DNA from: Candidatus Frankia alpina
GTDB lineage: Bacteria > Actinomycetota > Actinomycetes > Frankiales > Frankiaceae
Direction of reading: 5' to 3'
Assembly: GCF_902806485.1 (NCBI RefSeq)
Contig: NZ_CADCWT010000001.1
Location: 1-64,000 of the forward strand
Length of the DNA: 64,000 nt
The position numbers and the translations under genes were made by a program. Positions 18,944 to 29,017 of the stretch are shown piece after piece; position 1 is the first letter of the stretch, and each line of letters begins with the position of its first letter. Under the pieces are notes generated by a model that did no database searches, was not told where the DNA came from, and saw only the letters and a program-made list of their open reading frames with translations.

Positions 18944-19741
18944 TCACCCGGGACTCCGGACATCCGAGCCACCGCGCACATCCAGACCGCCGCGGGAGTC
19001 GGTCCCGCCGCGGGAGTCGGCACCCGCGGGGGCGTCGCCCGGGGCGCAACGGGCCAGCAGCGCCTCGGCGAGGACGAGATCGTGCGGTTGGGTCACCTTG
19101 AACGCCTCCTGCGCGCCGGGGACGGTCATCACCAGCACCCCGAGAGCCTCCACCAGACCGGCGTCGTCCGTCACCGGAATGTCCTTCAGGGCATACGCGG
19201 CGGCAAGCACGTCACGCCGGAATCCCTGGGGGGTCTGCACGGCCCGCAGCCCGTCGCGGGGCGGGGTACGGATCACCCGTCCGTCCGGGCCGACCTCCTT
19301 GACGGTGTCCGTCAGGCCGAGCACGGGGATCACCGCCGGATGCCCGGCCAGCACCGCCGCAGCGACCGCGTCGACGAGGGAGGATGGGGTCAGCGGCCGG
19401 GCCGCGTCGTGCACGAGGACGACGGAGATGTCGTCGTCCACCGCGCGTAGGGCCCGGCGGACCGAATCCACCCGCTCCGCGCCCCCGGCGATCACGCGTA
19501 CGTCCCGCCCGAGCAGTTGCGCCACAACCTCCACCAGAGTGGGCGGTGCAGCCACCACGATCTGCGTCACCGACTCTGCCCGTCGCAGCGCTTCGATCGA
19601 ACGCACCAACATCGGCCGACCACCCAGAGCACGCAGCGCCTTCGGGGTGCCCCCACCCAGCCGCTCGCCGCGGCCGGCAGCCGGCACGATCGCCGCAACC
19701 CGCGGACCGACTGCCCGCGGCTGGAGACCTTCGCCCATCAT
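18944..19741 (-). CDS. ispD: 2-C-methyl-D-erythritol 4-phosphate cytidylyltransferase
   Basis: Second committed MEP-pathway enzyme, joining CTP to MEP. The nucleotide-binding motif [15 protein letters not shown]...PKAL is complete. The core motifs [17 protein letters not shown] and VQTPQGFR, and a [11 protein letters not shown] segment, follow. The 265-residue protein ends in an unusual ~30-residue tail with repeated DSRGG/DVRGG units, beyond the normal ~230-residue length; it is probably disordered. Separate IspD and IspF are retained, not the fused IspDF form. The start is ATG 19741, with an alternative at the next codon. Confidence 0.93.
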   Translation of the reverse strand: MMGEGLQPRAVGPRVAAIVPAAGRGERLGGGTPKALRALGGRPMLVRSIEALRRAESVTQIVVAAPPTLVEVVAQLLGRDVRVIAGGAERVDSVRRALRAVDDDISVVLVHDAARPLTPSSLVDAVAAAVLAGHPAVIPVLGLTDTVKEVGPDGRVIRTPPRDGLRAVQTPQGFRRDVLAAAYALKDIPVTDDAGLVEALGVLVMTVPGAQEAFKVTQPHDLVLAEALLARCAPGDAPAGADSRGGTDSRGGLDVRGGSDVRSPG

Positions 19742-20013
19742 TCAGACCTCCCGTGTGCCATCCACCACGAGAGCATGGCCTATCCGGCCGACCGGGCGCG
19801 AGCCGGCCGACCGGTACGCCGATCGGGCGTGCGCAGCCGAGCGGTGCGTACGCCGCCATCGGACCGCGCCGGTCGGCGAACCCGGCCCACCGGACGGCAG
19901 AGCGTCCGGAGGGGCCGACCTCGCCGACCGGAAATCATCTTTCCGGGATATCGCGTCGGCCGAACGATCAGCCGGCACCCGATCTATTACGACCGGGCTG
20001 ACAAGGCCTTGGA

Positions 20014-20496
20014 TCAGCCGGCGAGAACCTCGTCGAGCATCGCCTCAGCCTTGTCCTCGTTGGTGCCCTCCGCGAGCGCGAGCTCACTGACAAGGATTTG
20101 CCGCGCCTTGCTCAACATGCGCTTCTCACCCGCGGAAAGACCGCGTTCGCGATCACGGCGCCAGAGATCGCGAACGACCTCGGCAACCTTGTTCACGTCA
20201 CCGGAGGCGAGCTTTTCGAGATTTGCCTTGTAACGCCGGGACCAGTTCGTGGGCTCCTCGGTGTGGGGTGCTCGGAGCACCTCGAACACCCGTTCCAGCC
20301 CATCCTGCCCGACGACGTCGCGTACCCCGACCATGCCGACGTTGTCTGCCGGCACCCGGACAGTCAGATCGCCCTGAGCGACCTTCAGCACGAGATAGAG
20401 TCTTTCCTCGCCCTTGATGACGCGGGTTTCAATCGCGTCAATCAGAGCAGCACCATGATGCGGGTAAACAACGGTCTCGCCGACTTGGAACGCCAT
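20014..20496 (-). CDS. carD: CarD-family RNA polymerase-binding regulator
   Basis: The 160-residue protein begins [20 protein letters not shown], the RNAP beta-lobe interaction domain. The C-terminal helical DNA-binding half includes [20 protein letters not shown], with the conserved Trp that contacts the upstream edge of the promoter bubble. In mycobacteria CarD stabilises open complexes, notably at rRNA promoters, and is essential. A GGAAGGGG site precedes the ATG. The 272-base gap to ispD (19742-20013) shows no gene. Confidence 0.93.
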   Translation of the reverse strand: MAFQVGETVVYPHHGAALIDAIETRVIKGEERLYLVLKVAQGDLTVRVPADNVGMVGVRDVVGQDGLERVFEVLRAPHTEEPTNWSRRYKANLEKLASGDVNKVAEVVRDLWRRDRERGLSAGEKRMLSKARQILVSELALAEGTNEDKAEAMLDEVLAG

Positions 20497-21253
20497 GTGT
20501 CACGTGCCCCTTCCGCCTCTACCAGCGTAACACGCACGCATCGCCGCAGGTCAGACGCGCGCTGCAAGCGCAAGGGTCGCAACGCCAAGCTGCGGGGCTC
20601 GGCGAGGTCTTCCGGCCACCGTTCGCGACGACGGACACCGCCCGCCGCGGATCCCGGCACCGACCCCGCACCGACCCCACATCGCCGCGCAACGACACCG
20701 AACAGCCCTACCAGGTAAAACAGGCGACAGGTCGACGGGCGTTGGCTGCTCGTTGAGCGTCAACCGCCCGACGAACGTAGCGCGGATGGACCCCGCCTGC
20801 GCACCGACACGAGGGCAGCCGGCGCGGCGGCGGCGCACCTCGGCCGGAACGGCGATCGACCGCCCGCACGCCGTCCGCGGCGGAGCGTGACTCTGCCCAC
20901 GTCATCGACCGGCCCTTCGTGGCCTGTCGGGCCGGTCAGCGCTGATTCCAGGGCCCGCGCAAAGCCCCCGACGCGCGCCGCGCACCGGCCCACGCGGGCT
21001 GACCGGGCCATCGGCCTGGGCATGTGGTGTCGCCGGGTGACTAGTGTTAGGCCGGCACGGAGACCTCCCGTGGACTACCCTGCGCACCGGGCCGTCGGCG
21101 GTGGTCCTCCGGGCACCGGGGCAACCCCCTGCACGCCGGTTCCGACCTACCGGCACCGGGGCGCGCCGCCGGGTGGCCGTCTTCAGCGACGGCCGTCGAC
21201 CAGCACCGGCGCCGCCCAACGCGCCGGTCTTGTGCAGGAGGAGCCACCGAGCT
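20497..21253. other. Divergent promoter region between carD and the lpqE-like gene
   Basis: About 750 bases without a supported gene. Open frames on both strands are Arg/Pro-rich shadows. On the plus strand TAGTGT at about 21042 resembles an actinobacterial -10 element, but no clear -35 was found. The lpqE-like start has a GGAGGAG site about 12 bases upstream. Confidence 0.4.
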
Positions 21254-21985
21254 GTGAGCCGCCGTCCGGGTGCCCGTTTCCCGTCAGTCAACGCCGTCGC
21301 CGATGCGACGACCGCCGTCGCGGCAGGCGACGACGCCGCCTCGCGCTCCGCGTTCCGGCAGCGGATGACGTCGCGCCGGGTGGGCGTCGCCCTGCTGGCC
21401 TCGGTGATCGGTTCGGCCGGCCTGGCGAGCTGCGCCTCCGGCAACGACGCGATGACAAACCTCGCGCGAACCACGACCAACAGCGTCGCGGGGTCCGTCG
21501 GCGCCATCACACTGCGCAACGTCTACGTTGCCGGACCCGTGTCCCAGGGCGGCTCGGCGCCGATCGTGTCGGCGTTCTTCAACGCGGGCGGCGAGCCGGA
21601 CACCCTGGTCTCGGTGTCGTCGCCGGAAGCCGGCGGCGGCGAGCCGCCGAAGCCGGCGGACCTCCCATCCGGCGGTAGCCGGATCTTCATCGCCGACGCC
21701 TCCGCGCCGACCCTGCAGGGCGTGACGCAGAACCTGCTGATCGGGTCCCAGCTCCCGATCACCTTCACCTTCGCGAAGGCCGGCAGCGTGACCCTGGACG
21801 TGCCGGTGGAGCCGGCCGCCACCGGCGCCTCCGGTGCCCCGGCGGAGACCACCGCGAGCCCGGACACGACCACCAGCCCGGCGCAGCAGACTCCCGCGGC
21901 CGGATCGGCCACGCCGAGCACCGGCGCCACCCCGGCAGCAGGCCAGGTCACCCCGACGGCGACCGTCACCGCGGCCGCGGGCTAA
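21254..21985 (+). CDS. LpqE-like lipoprotein
   Basis: GTG 21254, after a GGAGGAG site with a rather long spacer, encodes 243 residues. A basic N-terminal extension is followed by a lipoprotein signal (VALLASVIGSAGLASC) with lipidated Cys. A beta-sandwich of ~120 residues follows (ITLRNVYVAGPV ... VTFTFAKAGSVTLDVPV). The tail is Thr/Pro/Ala-rich and probably cell-wall spanning. The fold resembles the PCuAC/LpqE group, but the Met/His copper ligands of PCuAC are not apparent. Position between divergent carD and radA matches mycobacterial lpqE (Rv3584). Translation may instead start at an internal ATG (21365) just before the signal peptide. Confidence 0.75.
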   Translation: MSRRPGARFPSVNAVADATTAVAAGDDAASRSAFRQRMTSRRVGVALLASVIGSAGLASCASGNDAMTNLARTTTNSVAGSVGAITLRNVYVAGPVSQGGSAPIVSAFFNAGGEPDTLVSVSSPEAGGGEPPKPADLPSGGSRIFIADASAPTLQGVTQNLLIGSQLPITFTFAKAGSVTLDVPVEPAATGASGAPAETTASPDTTTSPAQQTPAAGSATPSTGATPAAGQVTPTATVTAAAG

Positions 21986-22139
21986 GGCCGCTGCTTCTCG
22001 GCTCGCCCGCCGCATCGCGGGGCACCCGCTGGGCAGACCCGGGCCACGGCCGCTGTCGTGGCCCTACTGTCCCGGCTGCGGTATCCAGGTCAAACTGCCT
22101 GGTTGCGGGTGTTGTTTAAGCCTTGAGAGCCGCCAAGCC

Positions 22140-22157
22140 TCGATGAAATCGATGAAA
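22140..22157. repeat. Two tandem copies of TCGATGAAA
   Basis: A 9-bp unit occurs twice in a row (22140-22148, 22149-22157), within the 684-base gap between the lpqE-like gene and radA. Just after it, GGGGTTC-GGT-GAGCCCC can form a small hairpin that may terminate the lpqE-like transcript. Confidence 0.6.
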
Positions 22158-22463
22158 TCGCCTCGGGGTTCGGTGAGCCCCACTGGCCGTCACATCTTTC
22201 GCCTCATTCTGTCACCAATCGCACACGGAATCGCGTCGGGGCTTGCCCCACGGTTCCAGTCGAGGCTTGACCACGGGACCAGACGAGTGAGCCCGAACCG
22301 GGGCGAGGCCGGTTGCGGTGCGTTTTGCACGGTCTGAGCCCCGGGATCGTGCGCATCGCACCGCAACCCGCTTCCCACACACCACAACCGGCCATTACCG
22401 GTGAAGGTTCGTGCTCTTCGGAATCGTTGGTCCAGCCGGCGGTGACCCGCTGCCTGCCATCGA

Positions 22464-22507
22464 GGCCCCTGACCGCCCGGTGAGACCCTTGACCGTCCGG
22501 TGAAGCC
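22464..22507 (+). repeat. Degenerate direct repeats upstream of radA
   Basis: CTGACCGCCCGGTGAGACCC is followed directly by TTGACCGTCCGGTGAAGCCC, differing at a few positions. A weaker third copy may follow. They lie about 160-205 bases before the radA start. The stretch could be a binding array or slippage; no gene is supported in 21986-22669. Confidence 0.5.
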
Positions 22508-22669
22508 CTGGAGCGCCCGCAACGCCTGGCCCCACCCGGCGAAGACCCTGGGCGGCGATTGCGGCCGGTACGGCGTCGCTGGGCCCGGGTCCTGGTCAGA
22601 CGCCACCTGTGGGCGCCCCCACGCGCGGCTGGCTCCGACATGTCGGACCGGCCGGTTAACGTGGCGCCC

Positions 22670-24094
22670 ATGACATCCACTCGGCCGGCGGCCGGCAGTC
22701 GGGGGTCCGGCCGCGCGGCGGCGGGCTTCCGGTGCAGTGGCTGCGGGACGGAGTCCGTCCGCTGGGCCGGGCGCTGCCCGCGTTGCCAGGAGTGGGGGAC
22801 CCTCGAGGCTCAGGCGCCGGCGCCGCGCCGCGCCGCGGGCCTTGGCAGCGTGGGGCAAGCGGCGGTGGCCACGGAGGTCACGGCACCGGCGCAGCCGGTG
22901 ATGTCCGTCGACGTCACGGCCGCCCGCCGCCGGCGCACGGGTATCGACGAGCTGGACAGGGTGCTCGGCGGCGGTCTCGTCCCCGGCGCGGTGATCCTGC
23001 TCGCCGGGGAGCCGGGCGTCGGCAAGTCCACGCTGCTGCTGGAGGTGGCCGCCCGCAGCGCGGCCGGCGGGTCCCGGGCCCTGGTCGTCACCGGCGAGGA
23101 GTCCGCGGCCCAGGTACGGCTGCGAGCGGGGCGGACGGGCGCCCTCCACGAGGATCTGTGGATCGCCGCCGAGACGGATCTCGGTGCCGTGCTTCGCCAC
23201 GTCGAGGAGGTCTCGCCGGCCCTGCTGGTGGTCGACTCGGTGCAGACGATTTCCGCGGCCGGGGTCGAGGGGGCGGCCGGCGGCGTCACCCAGGTGCGCG
23301 AGGTGACCGCCGCACTGATCCGCACGGCCAAGGCGCTCGGCCTCGCGACGATACTTGTCGGCCATGTGACAAAGGATGGCCTGGTGGCCGGGCCACGCCT
23401 GTTGGAACATCTGGTGGACGTGGTTCTGCATTTCGAGGGTGAGCGGCACTCCGCGCTTCGTCTCGTGCGAGCGGGCAAGAACCGGTATGGCCCCGCCGAC
23501 GAGGTCGGCTGTTTCGAGATGGACGACTCCGGCATCCACGAGATTGCCGATCCCAGCGGGCTGTTCCTGTCCCGTTCGGGAGCGGGAAGTCTGGAGGCGG
23601 TGCCGGGAACGTGCGTCACCGTGACGGTGGAGGGCCGCCGGCCGCTCGTCGCGGAGGTACAGGCCCTCGTTGCCGAGACATCCGCCCAGGTGCCCCGGCG
23701 GGCGGTGTCCGGGCTGGATCCGGCCCGGGTGGCGATGATTCTCGCCGTGGTCGAGCGCCGGGCGAAGGTCCGGTTCGGTCGGGCCGACGTCTACGTCGCG
23801 ACTGTCGGTGGCGTGCGTCTGGCCGAACCCGCGGCCGATCTGGCGACGGCGCTCGCGGTCGTGAGCGCGGCGCGGGACCGGCCACTGCCGGCCGATCTCG
23901 TGGCGGTCGGGGAGGTGGGGCTCGCCGGGGAGGTGCGCGCTGTGGGTGCGGTCCGCCAGCGGCTCGCCGCGGCGGCGCGGCTGGGATTCCGACAGGCGCT
24001 CGTACCCGTGGGTGCCGGGGCCGCCCCTGAGGGCATGAAAGTCACCGAGGTGCCCGATCTGATCGCTGCCATAACCCGAATGCATGAAGCGTAA
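22670..24094 (+). CDS. radA: DNA repair protein RadA (Sms)
   Basis: The 474-residue RecA-like repair protein processes branched recombination intermediates. It starts with a C4 zinc finger (FRCSGCGTESVRWAGRCPRC). The ATPase core has Walker A GEPGVGKSTLL, Walker B-like LLVVDSVQT and the RadA-specific KNRYGPADE motif. It ends with a Lon-protease-like domain (VAVGEVGLAGEVRAVGAV). ATG 22670 places the zinc finger at residues ~20-40 as in other members; an ATG 30 bases upstream is possible. It is followed by disA, the classic radA-disA pair. Confidence 0.95.
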   Translation: MTSTRPAAGSRGSGRAAAGFRCSGCGTESVRWAGRCPRCQEWGTLEAQAPAPRRAAGLGSVGQAAVATEVTAPAQPVMSVDVTAARRRRTGIDELDRVLGGGLVPGAVILLAGEPGVGKSTLLLEVAARSAAGGSRALVVTGEESAAQVRLRAGRTGALHEDLWIAAETDLGAVLRHVEEVSPALLVVDSVQTISAAGVEGAAGGVTQVREVTAALIRTAKALGLATILVGHVTKDGLVAGPRLLEHLVDVVLHFEGERHSALRLVRAGKNRYGPADEVGCFEMDDSGIHEIADPSGLFLSRSGAGSLEAVPGTCVTVTVEGRRPLVAEVQALVAETSAQVPRRAVSGLDPARVAMILAVVERRAKVRFGRADVYVATVGGVRLAEPAADLATALAVVSAARDRPLPADLVAVGEVGLAGEVRAVGAVRQRLAAAARLGFRQALVPVGAGAAPEGMKVTEVPDLIAAITRMHEA

Positions 24095-24223
24095 CCAGAA
24101 ATATGTCGGTTTTGAGCAATTTCGTTACCCCGTGAAGAGCTGGACCGCCCCGACTCCGGTCGCCCCGATAGCATCGCGGCAGAGGTGGGAAACAGCGGGG
24201 AGCCGAGGAGCTGAGGGAGCCTG

Positions 24224-25303
24224 ATGGCGGGACCACCCGGAGACGACATCTTCCGGACGACACTGGCCGCGGTCGCCCCCGGAACTCCATTCCGCGACGG
24301 CCTGGAGCGCATCCTTCGCGGGCATACCGGGGCGCTGATTGTGCTCGGCCATGACAAGGTCGTCGAGGGTTTGTGCACCGGCGGCTTCGAGCTCGACGTC
24401 GAGTTCTCGGCCACCCGACTGCGGGAGCTGGCCAAGATGGACGGCGCGATCGTGCTGTCCTCCGACCTGCAGCGCATCGTGCGCTCCGCGGTGCATCTGG
24501 TGCCGGACCCGACCGTGCCCACCGAGGAGTCCGGCACCCGCCACCGCACCGCGGAGCGGGTCGCCAAGCAGACCGAGTACCCCGTGATCTCAGTCAGTCA
24601 GTCGATGCACATCATCGCGCTCTACGTGGCCGGGCGGCGCTACGTGCTCGACGGTTCGGCCGCCATCCTGTCCCGGGCGAACCAGGCGCTGGCCACCCTG
24701 GAGCGTTACAAGCTCCGCCTCGACGAGGTCGCGGGCACCCTGTCCGCGCTGGAGATCGAGGATCTGGTCACAGTCCGGGACGCGATCTCGGTGAGTCAGC
24801 GGCTGGAGATGGTGCGCCGCATCGCCGACGAGATCGAGGGCTACGTCGTCGAGCTCGGCACCGACGGGCGGCTGCTGTCGCTGCAACTCGAGGAGCTGAT
24901 GGCCGGCGTCGAGACCGAGCGCGAACTCACCGTGCGCGACTACCTGCCCGCCGGGTCGAAGGCGGGGCCGGCCGTACAGGTCCTCGCCGAGCTCTCGGCG
25001 ATGTCACCGACCGACCTGCTCGACCTCACCGTGCTCGCCCGGGTGATCGGCTTCTCCGGCGGGGCGGACATCCTCGACCGGCAGATCAGCCCGCGCGGCT
25101 ACCGCATGCTGGCCAAGGTGCCCAGGCTGCCGCGGATGGTGGTCGACCGGCTCGTCGACCACTTCGGCACGCTCCAGAAGCTGCTCGCCGCCGGGGTCGA
25201 CGACCTGCAGACCGTCGACGGCGTCGGCGAGACCAGGGCCCGCGCCGTGCGTGAGGGCCTGTCACGGCTGGCCGAGTCGAGCATCCTGGAACGCTACGTC
25301 TGA
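24224..25303 (+). CDS. disA: DNA-integrity scanning protein, diadenylate cyclase DisA
   Basis: The enzyme makes c-di-AMP from two ATP and, in other bacteria, is slowed by branched DNA. The DAC domain contains the catalytic KMDGAIVL (DGA) and GTRHRTAER (RHR) motifs. A helical linker and a C-terminal helix-hairpin-helix DNA-binding domain ([17 protein letters not shown]) complete the 359-residue architecture. It is downstream of radA; RadA is known to restrain DisA in other species. A c-di-AMP riboswitch is present in this window at 9.67 kb, so synthesis and one response element are linked. Confidence 0.96.
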   Translation: MAGPPGDDIFRTTLAAVAPGTPFRDGLERILRGHTGALIVLGHDKVVEGLCTGGFELDVEFSATRLRELAKMDGAIVLSSDLQRIVRSAVHLVPDPTVPTEESGTRHRTAERVAKQTEYPVISVSQSMHIIALYVAGRRYVLDGSAAILSRANQALATLERYKLRLDEVAGTLSALEIEDLVTVRDAISVSQRLEMVRRIADEIEGYVVELGTDGRLLSLQLEELMAGVETERELTVRDYLPAGSKAGPAVQVLAELSAMSPTDLLDLTVLARVIGFSGGADILDRQISPRGYRMLAKVPRLPRMVVDRLVDHFGTLQKLLAAGVDDLQTVDGVGETRARAVREGLSRLAESSILERYV

Positions 25304-25338
25304 CCCGCCCCACACCCGCCACCGGCGGGCCTGGCACG

Positions 25339-26295
25339 ATGGCTTGGATGACCACCGCACCGCGGACCGTGGCCGGTCCCCCGGCTCTGGCTGCGGGCCC
25401 GATCTCGGTCCAGGCGCCGGCCGGGCCGGAGACGCTCGGCGGGCTGGTGCTCGGCTGGTTCGCCGCCGCCGCCCGGGAGCTGCCCTGGCGGCGCCCCGGG
25501 ACGACGCCGTGGGCGGTGCTGGTCAGCGAGGTCATGCTGCAGCAGACCCCGGTCGCCCGGGTGCTACCGGTCTGGGAGGCCTGGCTGGGCCGGTGGCCGA
25601 CCCCGGCGGCGCTGGCCGCGCAGCCCGCCGGCGAGGCGGTGCGGGCCTGGGGCCGGCTGGGCTACCCCCGCCGGGCGCTAAGGCTGCACCAGGCCGCGAC
25701 GGCCATCGTCGAGCGGCACGGCGGCGAGATCCCAGCGGACCTCGATGCACTGCTCGCCCTGCCCGGGATCGGGACCTACACGGCCCGCGCGGTCGCCGCG
25801 TTCGCCTTCCGCCAGCGCCACCCGGTCGTCGACGTGAACGTGCGCCGGCTGTTCGCCCGCGCCGTGGAGGGCCGGGCCGACCCGCCGGCCACCGTCAGCC
25901 GCCGCGACCTGGCCGCCGTCGCCGAGCTGCTGCCGGCCGACCCCGAGACGGCCGCCATGACCAGCGCCGCGTTGATGGAGCTCGGGGCGCTGGTGTGCGT
26001 GGCCCGTACCCCCCGCTGCGCCGCCTGCCCGCTGCTGCACCGCTGCGCCTGGGTGGAGGCGGGCAGCCCGGCCGGGACTGGCCCTGCTCGCCGGCCCCAG
26101 GGCTACGCCGGCACCGACCGCCAGGTCCGCGGCCGGCTGCTGGCCGTCCTGCGCGACGCCGAGCAGGTGGTCGGCCAGGAGCTGCTCGACCAGGTCTGGG
26201 ACGACCCGGTCCAGCGGGACCGCGCGCTGGCCGGGCTGATCGACGACGGCCTGATCGTCCGCGTCGCCCCCGGCGTCTACGCCCTCCCAGCCTGA
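25339..26295 (+). CDS. mutY: A/G-specific adenine glycosylase
   Basis: Base-excision repair enzyme removing A opposite 8-oxoG. The HhH-GPD core has SEVMLQQTPVARV with the catalytic Glu, the hairpin LPGIGTYTARAV and VDVNVRRLF with the catalytic Asp. The 4Fe-4S loop follows as C-x6-C-x2-C-x5-C (CVARTPRCAACPLLHRC). The C-terminal extension is short (~80 residues), so the MutT-like 8-oxoG-recognition domain is reduced, as in many actinobacteria. ATG 25339 and ATG 25348 are both possible. It converges with the response-regulator gene, with an 18-base gap. Confidence 0.93.
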   Translation: MAWMTTAPRTVAGPPALAAGPISVQAPAGPETLGGLVLGWFAAAARELPWRRPGTTPWAVLVSEVMLQQTPVARVLPVWEAWLGRWPTPAALAAQPAGEAVRAWGRLGYPRRALRLHQAATAIVERHGGEIPADLDALLALPGIGTYTARAVAAFAFRQRHPVVDVNVRRLFARAVEGRADPPATVSRRDLAAVAELLPADPETAAMTSAALMELGALVCVARTPRCAACPLLHRCAWVEAGSPAGTGPARRPQGYAGTDRQVRGRLLAVLRDAEQVVGQELLDQVWDDPVQRDRALAGLIDDGLIVRVAPGVYALPA

Positions 26296-26313
26296 CCCGT
26301 CGCGAGGTCCATT

Positions 26314-27051
26314 TCAGGTGAGATCGGGCGCGGCGCGGAACCGGTAGCCGACCCCGCGGATACTCTCGATGATCGTCGGTTCACCGGCGGCCTCGCCGAG
26401 GCGGCGGCGCAGCCGGCGCACGTGCACCGCGAGGGTGTTGGTCTCGGTCTGCGCCGAGCCCCAGACCTCCCGCAGCAGGGTCTCCCGCGGGACGACCCGC
26501 CCCGCCTGCTCCAGCAGCAGCGCGAGTAGCCGGAACTCCCGCGGCGGGACCGACACGATCGCGCCGTCGAAGCGGACCTCGTGGGCCGCCCGGTCCAGCA
26601 GCACCAGCCCGCCGCGCAGGACGTCGTCCCCGGCTGGCCGGGGCTGGTGCGCGCCGGGTCGCGCCGTCCCGATCACACCGACCATCGCGAGCACCTCCGG
26701 CACCCGGTACGGTTTGCCCACGCAGGCGCTCGCGCCCGCGTCCAGGCCGGCCGCGGCGGCCGGCCGGTCGTCGGGACCGACCGCGAGCAGGATCGGCACA
26801 TCATCGTGGCCGGGGACGCTGCGCACCGTCCGCACGACGGTGACCCCGTCGACGACCGGCAGCCGGGCGCTGATCAGCAGGGCGGTGGGGTGCTGGAGAC
26901 CGATCTCCAGCAGGGCCCGCGCGCCGTCGGCCACCACGCTCACCTCGACCCCGCCGCCGGCGATGGCGTCGAGCATCCCGTCGTCGACCTCGGAGTCGGC
27001 GATCAGCAGCGAGGGCTGACCAGCCGACCTGATCTGCGCCGCGGCCGTCAG
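26314..27051 (-). CDS. Atypical OmpR/PhoB-type response regulator lacking the phospho-acceptor Asp
   Basis: The C-terminal ~100 residues are a clear winged helix ([50 protein letters not shown]). The N-terminal ~115 residues are a receiver. The strand that should carry the phosphorylated Asp reads [12 protein letters not shown], so Ser replaces Asp; the beta-5 Lys is kept (CVGKPYR). The first strand ([12 protein letters not shown]) lies upstream of the first ATG (26976), with no ATG/GTG/TTG. A CTG at 27049-27051 overlapping the pstB TGA is the best candidate start. It is last in the pst operon direction, so it is probably phosphate-related and phosphorylation-independent. Confidence 0.7.
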   Translation of the reverse strand: MTAAAQIRSAGQPSLLIADSEVDDGMLDAIAGGGVEVSVVADGARALLEIGLQHPTALLISARLPVVDGVTVVRTVRSVPGHDDVPILLAVGPDDRPAAAAGLDAGASACVGKPYRVPEVLAMVGVIGTARPGAHQPRPAGDDVLRGGLVLLDRAAHEVRFDGAIVSVPPREFRLLALLLEQAGRVVPRETLLREVWGSAQTETNTLAVHVRRLRRRLGEAAGEPTIIESIRGVGYRFRAAPDLT

Positions 27052-27824
27052 CCGAACCGCCCGGAGACGTAGTCCTCGGTCCGCTTCTCCGTCGGGTTGG
27101 TGAAGATCTTCGAGGTCTTGTCGAACTCGACGAGGCGGCCGGGGTCTCCGGTCTTCTCCAGCGAGAAGAACGCGGTGGCGTCACTGACCCGGGAGGCCTG
27201 CTGCATGTTGTGGGTGACGATGACGATCGTGAAGCTCGACTTCAGCTTCGTGATCAGGTCCTCGATGGCCAGGGTGGAGATCGGGTCAAGCGCCGAGCAG
27301 GGCTCGTCCATGAGCAGCACCTGGGGCTCGACGGCGATCGCCCGCGCGATGCACAGCCGCTGCTGTTGGCCGCCGGACAGGCCGGCTCCGGGCCGGCCGA
27401 GCCGGTCCTTGACCTCCTCCCAGAGGTTCGCCCCGCGCAGCGACTCCTCCACCCGCTCGTCGAGCAGCGCCTTCTTTCGCACCCCGTTGAGCTTCAGGCC
27501 GGCGATCACGTTCTCGTAGATGGACATGGTGGGGAACGGGTTCGGCCGCTGGAAGACCATCCCCACGGTGCGGCGGACGTTCACCGGATCCGTGCCGGCC
27601 CCGTAGAGGTCCTCGCCGTCGAGCAGCACCTTCCCCTCGACGCGGGCGCCGGGAAGCACCTCGTGCATCCGGTTGAGGGTGCGCAGCACCGTCGACTTTC
27701 CGCACCCGGACGGCCCGATGAATGCGGTGACGTTCTTCGGCTCGATGGTCAGGTTCACGTCGGCTACGGCCTTGAACTTGCCGTAGTACGCCGTCAACCC
27801 GGTTACGTCGATGCGGGTGGCCAT
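27048..27824 (-). CDS. pstB: Phosphate ABC transporter ATP-binding protein
   Basis: The 258-residue ATPase powers the Pst importer. It has Walker [12 protein letters not shown], a Q-loop in [14 protein letters not shown] (characteristic of PstB), signature [14 protein letters not shown], Walker [14 protein letters not shown] and H-loop [10 protein letters not shown]. The start ATG 27824 is 125 bases downstream of the pstA stop. That gap contains partly repeated GGTACGGG segments but no clear terminator, so cotranscription with pstSCA is likely. Confidence 0.96.
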   Translation of the reverse strand: MATRIDVTGLTAYYGKFKAVADVNLTIEPKNVTAFIGPSGCGKSTVLRTLNRMHEVLPGARVEGKVLLDGEDLYGAGTDPVNVRRTVGMVFQRPNPFPTMSIYENVIAGLKLNGVRKKALLDERVEESLRGANLWEEVKDRLGRPGAGLSGGQQQRLCIARAIAVEPQVLLMDEPCSALDPISTLAIEDLITKLKSSFTIVIVTHNMQQASRVSDATAFFSLEKTGDPGRLVEFDKTSKIFTNPTEKRTEDYVSGRFG

Positions 27825-27949
27825 GGCAACCTCGACTCACGATCTGTCTGGACGCTGTTCGATGCTCGGACGGGAACAGGGGGCGGTACGGGAACGAGGA
27901 CGGTACGGGCCGGCGACGTCGGCGGCAGCGCCACCGGCCCGGGTCTGGG

Positions 27950-29017
27950 TCATTTCAACCGGTTACGTCCGGCGAACAACCGGGCGGCGAGGTTCAGCAC
28001 CATGATGATGATGATCAGCACCAGGGCGGCCGCCCACGCCCGGTCGACCGCGAACTTCTGCGGCTGGCCGGCCTGGGAGTAGATGTACAGCGGCAGGGAC
28101 GACTGCTCGCCCGAGAACGGGTTCGAGTTGATGAGGTTCGTCCCGAAGACGGTAAGCAGCACCGGGGCGGTCTCGCCCGCCACTCGGGCCACCGCGAGCA
28201 TGACGCCGGTCACGATCCCGGGCAGCGCGGTGGGCACGACCACCCGCAGGATGGTCCGCCACTGGGGCACGCCGAGCGCGTACCCGGCCTCGCGCAGCTC
28301 GTTGGGAACCAGCTTGAGCATCTCCTCGGCGGAGCGCACGACCGTCGGGATCATCAGCACGGCCAGCGCGAGCGCGCCCGCGAACCCGGAGAAGCCCTGG
28401 TCGAGGGCGAGCACCCAGAACGCCAGGACGAACAGACCCGCGATGATCGATGGCAGGCCGGTGAGCACGTCGACGAAGAAGCTGATCACCCGGCTGATCC
28501 GGCCGCGGCCGTACTCCACCAGGTAGATCGCTACCAGCAGGCCGAACGGCACCGCCAGCACGCTGGCGAGCAGGACCTGCTCCACCGTGCCGATGATGGC
28601 GTGGTAGATGCCGCCGCCCACGTCCCGGGCGCCGATGCCGTTCATCGAATGGGTGAAGAAGCCGGCGTCGAGCCGACCGGCCCCCTTGCTGATCACGCTG
28701 ACCAGCACCGCGACCAACGGGATCAAGGCGAGCAGGAACGCGGTGTAGACGAGCGTCGTCGCGAACCGGTCCCGCGCCCGGCGCCCGCCCTCGACGACCG
28801 TCGAGACGACGGTCGTCGCGACCACGAATCCGAGCGCGGCCATCAGCACGATCTGGATCTCGCTGTCGACCGGCGTGAGCAGGTAGATCAGCAGGGACAC
28901 GACCACCGCGCCGGCCGCGCCGGCGAGCGGCGCCCAGCGCGGTAGGGTCCGCCCGCGCAGGCGTAGGTGGTCTGGGTCACTGTCGATGTCCGGTCCGGAC
29001 ACGGTCGCGGTGCTCAT
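27950..29017 (-). CDS. pstA: Phosphate ABC transporter permease PstA
   Basis: Inner-membrane subunit of the PstSCAB importer. The 355-residue protein has an N-terminal cytoplasmic stretch, two extra hydrophobic helices and then the six-helix permease core. The EAA loop is ELREAGYALGVPQWRTI, followed by VARVAGETAPVLLTVFG, a PstA hallmark. The ATG overlaps the pstC stop (ATGA, 29014-29017), showing translational coupling. Confidence 0.95.
   Translation of the reverse strand: MSTATVSGPDIDSDPDHLRLRGRTLPRWAPLAGAAGAVVVSLLIYLLTPVDSEIQIVLMAALGFVVATTVVSTVVEGGRRARDRFATTLVYTAFLLALIPLVAVLVSVISKGAGRLDAGFFTHSMNGIGARDVGGGIYHAIIGTVEQVLLASVLAVPFGLLVAIYLVEYGRGRISRVISFFVDVLTGLPSIIAGLFVLAFWVLALDQGFSGFAGALALAVLMIPTVVRSAEEMLKLVPNELREAGYALGVPQWRTILRVVVPTALPGIVTGVMLAVARVAGETAPVLLTVFGTNLINSNPFSGEQSSLPLYIYSQAGQPQKFAVDRAWAAALVLIIIIMVLNLAARLFAGRNRLK

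Noticed and set aside
18390-19741. ispD and ispF as one bifunctional ispDF gene
   Set aside because: A stop ends ispD at 18944 and ispF has its own ATG eight bases later in a different frame.
22190-24085. 631-residue minus-strand open frame opposite radA
   Set aside because: Low-complexity His/Arg/Gly-rich translation antisense to a clear radA with all motifs; a GC-rich shadow frame.
25251-26321. 356-residue plus-strand frame over mutY
   Set aside because: It overlaps mutY entirely in another frame and is Arg/Gly/Pro-rich, while the mutY frame carries the glycosylase and Fe-S motifs.
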